29,122 bases of DNA from assembly GCA_964438735.1 (NCBI GenBank), contig CAYTLW010000097.1:1-29122 (forward strand), written 5' to 3'. Position numbers and translations under genes: made by a program. Positions 7,430-14,938 of this stretch are shown here, piece by piece; within the stretch, counting starts at the first letter, position 1, and the number at the start of each line of letters is the position of its first letter. This DNA comes from CAYTLW01 sp964438735 (GTDB taxonomy: Bacteria > Myxococcota_A > UBA9042). The notes under the pieces are model-generated. The model saw only the letters and a program-made list of their open reading frames with translations, had not been told where the DNA came from and did not search any database.

Positions 7430-9208
7430 ATGGACATCGCCAGCAAACTACGCAAAGACAAGGTCAAGGGCGGCGAAATCATCACCCGTATCCTGGCGGC
7501 GGAAGGCATCGAGCGCGCCTTCGGCATCATCGACGGCACCTATTTCGGCATGTACTCGACGTTCGGCGAGCACGGCATCTCGCTGATCACCCCCCGCCAC
7601 GAGGCCTCCGCGGTCCACATGGCGGCCGGTTACGCCCGCCTGACCGGCGGCATCGGGCTGTGCATGGCCAGCAACGGCCCGGGCGTGGCAAACGCTCTGT
7701 CCGGCGTCGCGGTCGAGAACGCCGAAGGCAACCGCGTGCTGTTGATCACCAGCTCGCGACGGGAAGGCATCGCCTACCCCGACCGTGGCGGCACCTTCCA
7801 GTACTTCCCGCAGGTGGAGGTCATCGGGCCCATGTCCAAGTGGAGCGTCGCCGTGCCGACCGTCGATCGCGTGGCCGAGCTGACCCGCCAGGCCCTGCGC
7901 CAGTGCTGGATCGGCCGCCCCGGCGTGGTCCACCTCGACGTGCCCGAGAGCGTGATGAACGGCACCTTCGAGGTTGACCCGGCCTGGTTCCGCGCTCCTG
8001 GCACATCGCGTCGTACCCGCCCGCTGCAGCCCGCCGCCGCCGACATCCAGGAGGCCATCGACCTGCTGGGGCGTGCGAGCCGGCCGCTGATTCATGCGGG
8101 TTCGGGTGTGCTGCACGCGCAGGCATACGACGCGCTGCAGGAGGTGGCCGAGGCCCTGGGCGCGCCCATGACCACGAGCTGGGGCGCCCGTCCGGTCATG
8201 GACGAGCGGCACCCACTCGCCGTGCCCATGACCTACGTGAACGCCCAGCGAAAGGCGCGTTGCGAGGCCGACGCGGTGCTCGTCATCGGCTCCCGCCTGG
8301 GCGAGACGGACTTCTGGGCCAAGGCGCCGTACTGGGCCAGCCCGGACAAGCAGAAGCTGATCCAGGTCGACCTGGAGTTGGCGCCCCTGGGCAACAACCG
8401 GCCGGTGGACCTGGCCATTCAGGCGGACGCAGGCGCCTTTCTCGTCGCGTTGGCCGCGGGCCTGCGCGAGCGCTCCTTCACCCCCGATCGACAGGTGCGC
8501 AAGGAGTGGGTCGATTCGCTGCAGGCCGTCTGCCGGGCTCGTCGCAAGAAGTTGGACAAGCACCTGGACCATCGCTCCGTGCCCATGCACCCGGCCCACA
8601 TCGCCGGCGCCTGTCAGCGGGTGTTGGGCGATGACGCCTCGCTGGTCATCGACGGCGGCAATACGTCCATCTGGGCCCACTTCTATCACCAGGTGCGCAC
8701 GCCCGGCACCATCCTGGGTACACCCAAGATGGGCATGCTGGGCGCCGGCGTCTCCCAGGCTGTCGCCGCCAAGGTGGCGCGGCCGGAGCACCCCGTGGCC
8801 TGCATCATCGGCGACGGCGCCATGGGCTTCCACCTGCAGGAGGTCGAGACCGCTGTTCGGCATGGTCTGCAGGTCATCTGGCTGGTCGTCTGCGACAAGC
8901 AGTGGGGCATGGTGAAGATCAATCAACACTTCGCGTTGCGACCCATCAAGACGCTGATTCGCAAGTCGCTGCCGGCCGAGGAGAGCATCAATACGGACCT
9001 GGCCGAGATCGAGTTCGACCAGGTCGCCCGGGCCATGGGCGCCCACGGTGAGCGGGTCGCCGACGCCGCCGGATTGGACGACGCCATCGCGCGCAGCGTG
9101 GCCTCCGGGTTGCCCGCGGTGATCCATGTCGACGTCGATCCGGTCGCCCATATGTGGGCGCCCGAGCTGAAGACCTTCAAGGACATGCACCTCGAGCCCA
9201 AGGGTTGA
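7430..9208 (+). CDS. Thiamine-diphosphate-dependent enzyme, acetolactate-synthase-like
   Basis: A 592-aa protein with the three-domain plan of the POX/AHAS/decarboxylase family. The N-terminal PYR domain (about 14-180) has the ThDP-activating Glu58 in PRHEASAVHMAAGYAR. A central domain (about 206-345) contains ADAVLVIGSRLGETDFW. The C-terminal PP domain (about 400-575) begins its cofactor motif at GDGAMGF (461-467). The usual NN that ends the GDG-N motif reads CD (Cys488-Asp489), so the metal-ligand Asn is replaced by Asp. AGGAG precedes the ATG by 8 bases. It is the first gene of the operon controlled by the divergent tetR; the SDR gene starts 2 bases after its stop codon. Members join or cleave 2-oxo acids (acetolactate synthase, acyloin-forming enzymes, decarboxylases). 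The absence of a small AHAS regulatory subunit and of ilvC argues against housekeeping branched-chain synthesis. The real substrate is unknown. Confidence 0.88.
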   Translation: MDIASKLRKDKVKGGEIITRILAAEGIERAFGIIDGTYFGMYSTFGEHGISLITPRHEASAVHMAAGYARLTGGIGLCMASNGPGVANALSGVAVENAEGNRVLLITSSRREGIAYPDRGGTFQYFPQVEVIGPMSKWSVAVPTVDRVAELTRQALRQCWIGRPGVVHLDVPESVMNGTFEVDPAWFRAPGTSRRTRPLQPAAADIQEAIDLLGRASRPLIHAGSGVLHAQAYDALQEVAEALGAPMTTSWGARPVMDERHPLAVPMTYVNAQRKARCEADAVLVIGSRLGETDFWAKAPYWASPDKQKLIQVDLELAPLGNNRPVDLAIQADAGAFLVALAAGLRERSFTPDRQVRKEWVDSLQAVCRARRKKLDKHLDHRSVPMHPAHIAGACQRVLGDDASLVIDGGNTSIWAHFYHQVRTPGTILGTPKMGMLGAGVSQAVAAKVARPEHPVACIIGDGAMGFHLQEVETAVRHGLQVIWLVVCDKQWGMVKINQHFALRPIKTLIRKSLPAEESINTDLAEIEFDQVARAMGAHGERVADAAGLDDAIARSVASGLPAVIHVDVDPVAHMWAPELKTFKDMHLEPKG

Positions 9209-9210
9209 TC

Positions 9211-10281
9211 ATGGGACAGGCGGACAGACAATCGGACCGGGCTCATGTGCGCCCGGTAGTGGACGGAAGGGCCGTTCGCTCGGTGTTGATCACCGGCGCA
9301 GACGGCTACGTGGGGCGCCTGGTCGTGGCCCGGCTGGCCCAGAACAGAGGCAACATCGAGCGGATCGTAGCCACCGACATCCGGCCGACGCCGGACCACC
9401 TGAGGCAGCCGGAAGTGGTCTACGAGCAGCTGGATGTCCGTGGTGAGGAGCTCGCTGAGGCGGTCGGCCGCCACGGGGTCGACACGGTCATCCACCTGGC
9501 GGCCGTGGTGACGCCTCGACCGGGCGATGATCGAGCGTTCCAATATGCGGTCGACGTGGAAGGCACGCGCAACGTCGTGCAGGCCTGCCTGCAGCACGGC
9601 GTGGGACGCCTGGTCTACACCTCCAGCGGTGCGGCATACGGCTACAGCCCAGCCAATCCAGCCCTGCTGCGTGAGGACGAGCCGCTACGCGCCGAGGAGG
9701 CCTTCGCCTACAGTTGGCATAAGAGGCTGGTAGAGGAAATGCTCGCCGAGGTTCGACAGCAGCATCCCGGACTCGAGCAGGTGGTCTTGCGCGTGTCGAC
9801 GGTGCTGGGCGAGACCGTGCGCAACCAGATCACCGCGCTCTTTGAGCGGCCGGTGGTGGTGGGCATCGCCGGGGCGGCGTCGCCCTTCTGCTTCATCTGG
9901 GATCAGGACCTGGCCGAGTGCATCGTCCAGGGCGTTCGATATGGCAAGCCGGGGGTCTACAACATCACCGGCGATGGCGTCATGACCCTGCGGGAGATCG
10001 CCTCGGCTATGGGGCGGCGCTACCTGGCCATCCGGGCCGATCTGGTCGCGGCCGCGTTGCGGCTCCTGCAGCGGGTCGGCAAGGTCCCGTACGGCCCGGA
10101 GCAAGTGCGCTTTCTGCGCCATCGTCCGGTCCTGGACAACCGGCGCCTGGTGCGGGACTTCCCGTTTCGCCCAAGCCTCACATCGCGACAGGTTTTCGAG
10201 CTGTACCGCTCGGCAAGATGCGGTCCCGGCGTGACCTCGAAGGCGACAGTGCGACCCGCCGATCAGTGGGCTGCACACTGA
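9211..10281 (+). CDS. Extended SDR: NAD-dependent epimerase/dehydratase family protein
   Basis: A 356-aa protein. A Rossmann fold starts at residue 24 with VLITGADGYVGRLV (GxxGxxG at 29-35), followed by the cofactor-selecting acidic residue in VATDIRP. Further family landmarks are VIHLAAVV, VYTSSGAAYG (Thr137-Ser139), and the catalytic Y167-SWH-K171. The C-terminal half ends with GVYNITGDGVMTLREIASAM, the usual substrate-domain pattern of UDP-sugar epimerase-like and 3-beta-hydroxysteroid-dehydrogenase-like SDRs. The ATG at 9211 was chosen because AAGGG precedes it and the longer reading frame only overlaps the ThDP gene. The family includes HpnA, a hopanoid-associated epimerase, and OleD-type lipid reductases, either of which would fit the transport genes downstream. 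Substrate is not determined. Confidence 0.9.
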   Translation: MGQADRQSDRAHVRPVVDGRAVRSVLITGADGYVGRLVVARLAQNRGNIERIVATDIRPTPDHLRQPEVVYEQLDVRGEELAEAVGRHGVDTVIHLAAVVTPRPGDDRAFQYAVDVEGTRNVVQACLQHGVGRLVYTSSGAAYGYSPANPALLREDEPLRAEEAFAYSWHKRLVEEMLAEVRQQHPGLEQVVLRVSTVLGETVRNQITALFERPVVVGIAGAASPFCFIWDQDLAECIVQGVRYGKPGVYNITGDGVMTLREIASAMGRRYLAIRADLVAAALRLLQRVGKVPYGPEQVRFLRHRPVLDNRRLVRDFPFRPSLTSRQVFELYRSARCGPGVTSKATVRPADQWAAH

Positions 10282-10346
10282 GCGTTTGTGGTGCATTCCG
10301 GCCGCCGGGCTGGGCAATGCGGCCTCCGACAGGTAGTGTGCAGCCC
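10268..10346. repeat. Perfect 12-bp inverted repeat in the SDR-MlaC-like intergenic region
   Basis: GGGCTGCACACT (10268-10279) and AGTGTGCAGCCC (10335-10346) are exact reverse complements separated by 55 bases. The left arm overlaps the SDR stop codon, and the right arm ends 43 bases before the next ATG. The loop contains further pairing potential (GCATT at 10293 with AATGC at 10316). In RNA this would form a long stem with an inner hairpin. There is no T-tract. It may adjust expression of the transport genes relative to the enzyme genes. Confidence 0.55.
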
Positions 10347-10389
10347 CGCGAGACGCACACGATTTCGCGCGCCTGATCCGGAGACGACC

Positions 10390-10995
10390 ATGCGCATCCC
10401 ACTGACGTTGTTGATGACCGGCCTGCTGCTGGCGGCCTCCAACGGGCACGCGGCCGATGTAGGCAAGAAGACCTCGAGCCTCGTCGAGGCGTTCAAGTCC
10501 GTGAAGTCCGCCGCCAAGGGCAAGCGCCTGTCCAAGGCCGACGCAACAGCCAACAAGGCCGCCATGGCGCGCCTGGACGCCTGGTTCAATTTCGACGCCT
10601 TCACCACCGCGTGCATGGGCAAGAGTGCAGCCCGCTTCTCTGCCGCCGAGAAGAAGCGATTCGGCGAACTGATGACCGGCATCCTGCGCAATCGCGGCTA
10701 TGCAAACGGCGGCCGCGTCTTCCGCGACGGCAAGCTGACATTGGGCAAGGTCGCCACCAAGGGCAAACGCCGCTCGGTGCCCATGACCAGCTACTTTGAA
10801 GAGCAGGACCTCACGCTGGAGTCTGCCTTCGTCTACGGTCCCGATGACAAGATCGTCGACCTGGTCATCGACGGCGACTCACTCACTCGCGACTTTGGCA
10901 ACCAGGTGGCGCGCATCCTCAAGAAGCGCAAGCCCGCTGACCTGTTGCGCAAGCTGGAGAAGAAACTGGCCGCCACCGCCAGGGCGGTGCAGTGA
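10390..10995 (+). CDS. MlaC/Ttg2D/HpnM-like periplasmic protein
   Basis: A 201-aa protein with a Sec signal peptide MRIPLTLLMTGLLLAASNGH, cleaved after the Ala at 21. The mature part follows the pattern of the toluene-tolerance Ttg2/MlaC family: an early helical region, WFNFDAFTTACMGKSAARFS (compare the family's D-x-x-x-x-A-x-x-x-L-G-x-x-W block), AAEKKRFGELMTGILRNRGY, then beta strands such as VPMTSYFEEQDLTLESAFVY and KIVDLVIDGDSLTRDF. MlaC carries phospholipids across the periplasm, and HpnM is the relative found with hopanoid genes. The ATG at 10390 has GGAG 8 bases upstream; its stop codon overlaps the GTG of the TolC-like gene. The basic Lys-rich surface is notable. Ligand binding is inferred from family and neighbours. 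Confidence 0.8.
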   Translation: MRIPLTLLMTGLLLAASNGHAADVGKKTSSLVEAFKSVKSAAKGKRLSKADATANKAAMARLDAWFNFDAFTTACMGKSAARFSAAEKKRFGELMTGILRNRGYANGGRVFRDGKLTLGKVATKGKRRSVPMTSYFEEQDLTLESAFVYGPDDKIVDLVIDGDSLTRDFGNQVARILKKRKPADLLRKLEKKLAATARAVQ

Positions 10996-12359
10996 TTCAA
11001 GCTGCCCTGCCCCGCACGCTCGTCTACGTTGCGGCGACGGCGGCGTTTTCCGCGTCGGCCCTCGCCGCCGAGCCCGCGACCAAGAAGCCATCCAGCGAGC
11101 CATTGAACGTCGGCGAATGCGTGGCCATGGCCCTCAAACGCAGCCCTCAGGTGCAGGCAGCCCGGGCGAACGTGGCGCTTCGGGTTGCCCAGGTGGGCGA
11201 AGTCGACGCGCTGGTGAGCCCACGGGTGGAAGCGACCGGCTATCTTGCACCCATGTATGGCGCCGAGGGCGGCTTGACCCAGCAGGGGGGCTATAAGCGC
11301 GACTTCACCAAATGGGGTCCCTACGCCCACGCCGACGCGCGGCTGTTGTGGCCGCTATCTACCTTTGGTCGGCACACCGCCGGTAAGAAAGCCGCCTCAT
11401 CGCGGGCCGACGTGGAGCGCGAGAAGCTGCGCGAAGTCGAGCACGCGGTGCGGCACGAAGTCAGGCGGCTGTACGGCCTGCGTCTCTTCGCCCGCTCGAT
11501 GCAGCCCAGCCTGGATAACGCCACCAAGATCCTCGCGTCAGCCCTGGAGACGGCGCGGGAGAAGTACGACGAGGGAACCGGTGAGGTCACCATCGTCAGC
11601 GTGATGCGCCTGGAGTATGGCGCCGGGGAGCTGGCCCGGGCCTCGCGGCGCGCGCGCGATGGGGCCAAGCTGGCGACGCTCGCGCTGCGCCAGGCCATGG
11701 GGCTGGACCCACATGCCAAGGTGACATTCTCGGACAATCGATTAAAGCGGGATCGCACCAAGATGCCCAAGCTGGCGCCGTTGTTGACCCAGGCGCTCAG
11801 CCATCGACCCGAGGCCCGTCAACTGAAGCACGGCAAGACCGCGGTCACCGCGCTGGTGCGCTCGGAGCGCCTGTCTGCGCTGCCCGTGCTCTTCGCTGCG
11901 GCCGTGGGCCAGGTGGACTGGTCGCCTGTCCGCCCCAAAGGCTACTCCGCCGTGCTGCAGAACCAGTTCAACGACGTCTTTGCCGGTGTCGCGGTCGGGC
12001 TGCGATGGTCCTGGACCCCGGCGGCTGACGCGTCGCGGGTGCGCAAGGCGGAGGCGACCCGGCAGTGGGTGCTGGCCCAGGGCAAGCGAGCCGCCACGGG
12101 CATCCCCCTGCAGGTGGAGAAGGCGCGCATGGACCTGCAACGGCACAACGACATGGCGCGTGTGGCGCGCGGCCAGGTCAAGTCCACGCGCAAGTGGATG
12201 ACCTTCTCCGCCGCCGCCTACGCCGCGGGCACGGGAGAAGCCAAAGATGTGCTCGAAGGCATCGGCGCCTACCTGCTGGCCAAGAAGGCCTGGTACGAGC
12301 ACCTGCTGGGCGCCTGGCAGGCGCGCGCCGACCTCGAGCAGGCGGTCGGTTCCAAGTGA
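10992..12359 (+). CDS. TolC-family outer-membrane efflux protein
   Basis: A 455-aa protein. The GTG start overlaps the previous stop codon (GTGA). A signal peptide runs to about residue 25 (SASALA followed by AEP). The mature chain is the expected TolC size, with two similar halves of long coiled helices. The early LNVGECVAMALKRSPQVQAA is the typical start of an OEP repeat, followed by ARANVALRVAQVGEVDALVS, REKLREVEHAVRHEVRRLYG, and a second half from about residue 255 with LLTQALSHRPEARQLKHGKT. It should form a trimeric channel through the outer membrane with a periplasmic helical tunnel. It sits directly before the RND gene, joined by another GTGA overlap, so stoichiometric expression of the pair is likely. 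Confidence 0.9.
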   Translation: MIQAALPRTLVYVAATAAFSASALAAEPATKKPSSEPLNVGECVAMALKRSPQVQAARANVALRVAQVGEVDALVSPRVEATGYLAPMYGAEGGLTQQGGYKRDFTKWGPYAHADARLLWPLSTFGRHTAGKKAASSRADVEREKLREVEHAVRHEVRRLYGLRLFARSMQPSLDNATKILASALETAREKYDEGTGEVTIVSVMRLEYGAGELARASRRARDGAKLATLALRQAMGLDPHAKVTFSDNRLKRDRTKMPKLAPLLTQALSHRPEARQLKHGKTAVTALVRSERLSALPVLFAAAVGQVDWSPVRPKGYSAVLQNQFNDVFAGVAVGLRWSWTPAADASRVRKAEATRQWVLAQGKRAATGIPLQVEKARMDLQRHNDMARVARGQVKSTRKWMTFSAAAYAAGTGEAKDVLEGIGAYLLAKKAWYEHLLGAWQARADLEQAVGSK

Positions 12360-14938
12360 TCGCACAGCGCCTCTCCAAGCTGGTCGTACGTCGCTCAGGG
12401 GCCATCCTGGCGGTCTGGGTCGTGCTCTTCACCCTCGGCGTCACGGGCGCCACTCGTCTGAGCCTGGACAACGACCTGCTCAACCTGTTGCCGACTGAGA
12501 TCCAGGCGGTGCAGGTCATCAAGAAGCTGCAGTCTCGCAACGCCAGCTTGCAGTTCATGTACCTCGGGTTGGTGCGCCCCGACGATGTCGACCCCGAAGT
12601 GCTCAAGCGATTCGCCGAATCCATGGGGCCGAAACTCTCAGCCAGCCCCTGGATCGAAGACAACGTGGCCGTAGGCGTGGACATCTCGCGCATCGCCAGG
12701 GCGGCGCCCCTGTTCCTGGACTCGGAGGATCTGCGCGAAGTCGGCAAGCGCCTCAACGACAAACTCAAGGCGGAGCGGAAGAAGCAGTCGGGCTTCTACC
12801 TGGACCTGGAGGATGACGACGACCTCGATGAGGAGGAGCCCGACGCCGCTGCGCCGGCTGCAGAGGCGACCGTTGCCGCGCCAGGGCCCTTCGATGACCT
12901 GGCCGACAAGTACAGAGCACGTTTCCAGATGAGCAAGGGCGTCGGCGACATGGCCAACAACACGCTGGTCGGCAGAGTGCGGGCCAAGACCAACCCCGCT
13001 GGCACCGTGCTCTATTACATGAGCGAAGACGCCAGGATGTTGACGTTTCTCTTTCAGCCCGTCTTTCCGCCGTCGGACCTGACGAACTTCCCCGCGTTGA
13101 TGGACGACGTCAACGCCGCCATCGCCAGCGCGCGCAAGACCGTCGAACAGGGCGCCAGCATTGAGACCTACGTGGGCGGGGCCTACCCGCTGCAGTGGGA
13201 TCAGCGGGATGCCACGCTGCGCGACGCCGCCCGCTCCGCCTCCGCCGCTGGACTGCTGATCCTGCTGATCATCGCCATCACCATCGCCCGCATCCGCCAG
13301 ATCATCATGGTCTTCATGTCCCTGGTGGCCGGCCTGGCGCTGACTTTCGGCGCCACGTGGGCGGCAATTGGCACCGTCAACGTGATCACAGCCTTCCTGT
13401 TGGCCATCCTGGGCGGGCTGGGCATCGATTTCGGGCTCTATTTCGCCACCCGCTACACACGCTTCACCGAGAGCGGCGCGTCACGCTCTGAGGCGGTGGA
13501 GCGCGCCTGGCAACAGACCGCGGTGCCCTCCTTCATGGGCGCGGTGACCACGGCGGCGGTGATGTTGCTGCTGGTATTTGGTCAGTTCCGTGGTTTCGCC
13601 GAACTCGGTGCCATCGCGACCATGGGCATCATCGGGACCTGGCTGGCCATGTACACCCTGCTGCCGGCCATGGTGGCGCGTTGGGGGTATGTGCCGACGC
13701 ATGTGAATACGTCTTCGTCGCCGGCGACGACCCGCAGCAAGGTCGGCCGGTTGCTGGATCGCCTTTCGCCGGCTGGTCGGTTGGCACCGTACTATGCCAT
13801 CGCGGCGCTGATCGCGACGCTGCTCGCGGCCTGGTCGGCGCGCGACGTGAAGTTCGCCTACACCGGGCAGGAGTTGACCGTCGAAAACCAGCAGAGCTTT
13901 GTGGTCGACCGGAAGATCCTGGAGCACTACGGCGAGACCGTCGACCAGACCATCGTGGTCGCCTACACCGAGGAGCGGGCGCGGGCGATCCAGTCCCACT
14001 TCGAGGCGCACTTCGGCCAATACAAGTCCATCTCGCGCTACGAGTCGACGTTCACGTACTTGCCCACGGCCGAGCACCAGAAGAAGGCCCTTGCGGCCAT
14101 GGCACCGCTCCGCAAGGCCATCGCCAAGATGCCAGGAAAGAGTGAGGATCCGGACGAGGACTTCCTCTACAAGCAGGCCCGGCGAATGGCCAAGGCGGTG
14201 CCCATCGGCGAGGGCGACCTGCCCTCGTACCTGGAGCGCATCTACACCGTCAAGGACGCCGATGGCACGCGGATCTACCTCGGTCATGTGCTCTGCAAGC
14301 ACTGGTTGTGGGAGGTCGACGAGCTGGAACGTTTCGTCCATGAATTGGAGTCGATCCGCGTCGACGGCGAGCCGCTGATCACCACCGGCCGAGCCCAGGT
14401 CTTCCTGCACCTGATCAAGATCGTGCAGAAGGAGACGGTCATCTTCACCGGTCTTGGCTGCCTGCTGATTCTGCTGCTGTTCTGGGTCCAGGGACGCAGC
14501 TTCCGTTTCGCTGTGTTGTCCATGCTGCCATTGCTCTGCGGCGTGATGTGGGCGCTGGGTGTGCTGCCCCACGTCGGCAAGGATGGTCTATCCCTGTCCT
14601 TCATGAACCTCATCGTATTGCCCATGTTGGTGGGCCTTGGCGTGGCCTACGGCGTGCACCTGGTCTACGCCTATCGGCTGCACGGCGATCCCCTGGTGGC
14701 CCTGCGGGTGGTCACGCGGCCGATCCTGGGCAGCTCTTCGACCACGCTGGCCGGCTGGGCCTCCCTGCTACTGGCGTCCATGATCGGCATGCGCGGCATG
14801 GGTTGGCTGGCGACGCTGGGCATGATCGGCGTGTCGATCGCTTCGTTGGCGGCATTGCCGGCGGTGCTCGCGCTGCTGCATCGAGCCGGGGCGATCACCG
14901 CAGACCGGGCTCACGAACAGACGCAGCCTAATTCCTGA
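12356..14938 (+). CDS. RND/MMPL-family transporter, HpnN-like
   Basis: An 860-aa protein from a GTG that overlaps the TolC-like stop codon; a longer in-frame reading would lie inside the TolC gene and is rejected. It has two homologous halves. Segment TM1 (about 14-32) is followed by a large periplasmic loop, then five TM segments from about 298 to 442 with GGLGIDFGLYFATRYTRF. The second half repeats this from about 485, with TMs near the end including VGLGVAYGVHLVYAYRLHG. About 860 residues with 12 predicted TMs matches HpnN/MMPL-type lipid exporters rather than 1000-residue AcrB-type pumps. The first loop carries a very acidic insert (DLEDDDDLDEEEP, residues 150-162) followed by an Ala/Pro stretch. 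It probably exports a lipid or hydrophobic product using the proton gradient. No membrane-fusion protein gene is adjacent. Confidence 0.9.
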   Translation: MIAQRLSKLVVRRSGAILAVWVVLFTLGVTGATRLSLDNDLLNLLPTEIQAVQVIKKLQSRNASLQFMYLGLVRPDDVDPEVLKRFAESMGPKLSASPWIEDNVAVGVDISRIARAAPLFLDSEDLREVGKRLNDKLKAERKKQSGFYLDLEDDDDLDEEEPDAAAPAAEATVAAPGPFDDLADKYRARFQMSKGVGDMANNTLVGRVRAKTNPAGTVLYYMSEDARMLTFLFQPVFPPSDLTNFPALMDDVNAAIASARKTVEQGASIETYVGGAYPLQWDQRDATLRDAARSASAAGLLILLIIAITIARIRQIIMVFMSLVAGLALTFGATWAAIGTVNVITAFLLAILGGLGIDFGLYFATRYTRFTESGASRSEAVERAWQQTAVPSFMGAVTTAAVMLLLVFGQFRGFAELGAIATMGIIGTWLAMYTLLPAMVARWGYVPTHVNTSSSPATTRSKVGRLLDRLSPAGRLAPYYAIAALIATLLAAWSARDVKFAYTGQELTVENQQSFVVDRKILEHYGETVDQTIVVAYTEERARAIQSHFEAHFGQYKSISRYESTFTYLPTAEHQKKALAAMAPLRKAIAKMPGKSEDPDEDFLYKQARRMAKAVPIGEGDLPSYLERIYTVKDADGTRIYLGHVLCKHWLWEVDELERFVHELESIRVDGEPLITTGRAQVFLHLIKIVQKETVIFTGLGCLLILLLFWVQGRSFRFAVLSMLPLLCGVMWALGVLPHVGKDGLSLSFMNLIVLPMLVGLGVAYGVHLVYAYRLHGDPLVALRVVTRPILGSSSTTLAGWASLLLASMIGMRGMGWLATLGMIGVSIASLAALPAVLALLHRAGAITADRAHEQTQPNS

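Noticed and set aside
7448..9190. 580-codon open frame antisense to the ThDP enzyme gene
   Set aside because: The sense frame has clear family motifs. The antisense product is low-complexity His/Gly/Asp/Val-rich, as expected from GC-rich codon shadow, with no ribosome binding site or recognisable domain.
12065..12355. N-terminal extension of the RND gene
   Set aside because: This stretch overlaps the TolC-like gene in another frame and reads as Arg/His/Gly-rich shadow. The GTG at 12356 gives a proper membrane-protein N-terminus and a GTGA coupling.
10992..14938. Classical drug-efflux AcrAB-TolC operon
   Set aside because: There is no membrane-fusion protein gene, and the RND protein has the ~860-residue MMPL/HpnN layout. 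The MlaC-like and biosynthetic neighbours point to lipid or metabolite export.
6618..14938. A hopanoid biosynthesis locus
   Set aside because: The SDR, Ttg2-like and RND families fit HpnA/M/N, but no squalene synthase, hopene cyclase or radical-SAM hpn gene is in the window, so the name is not justified.
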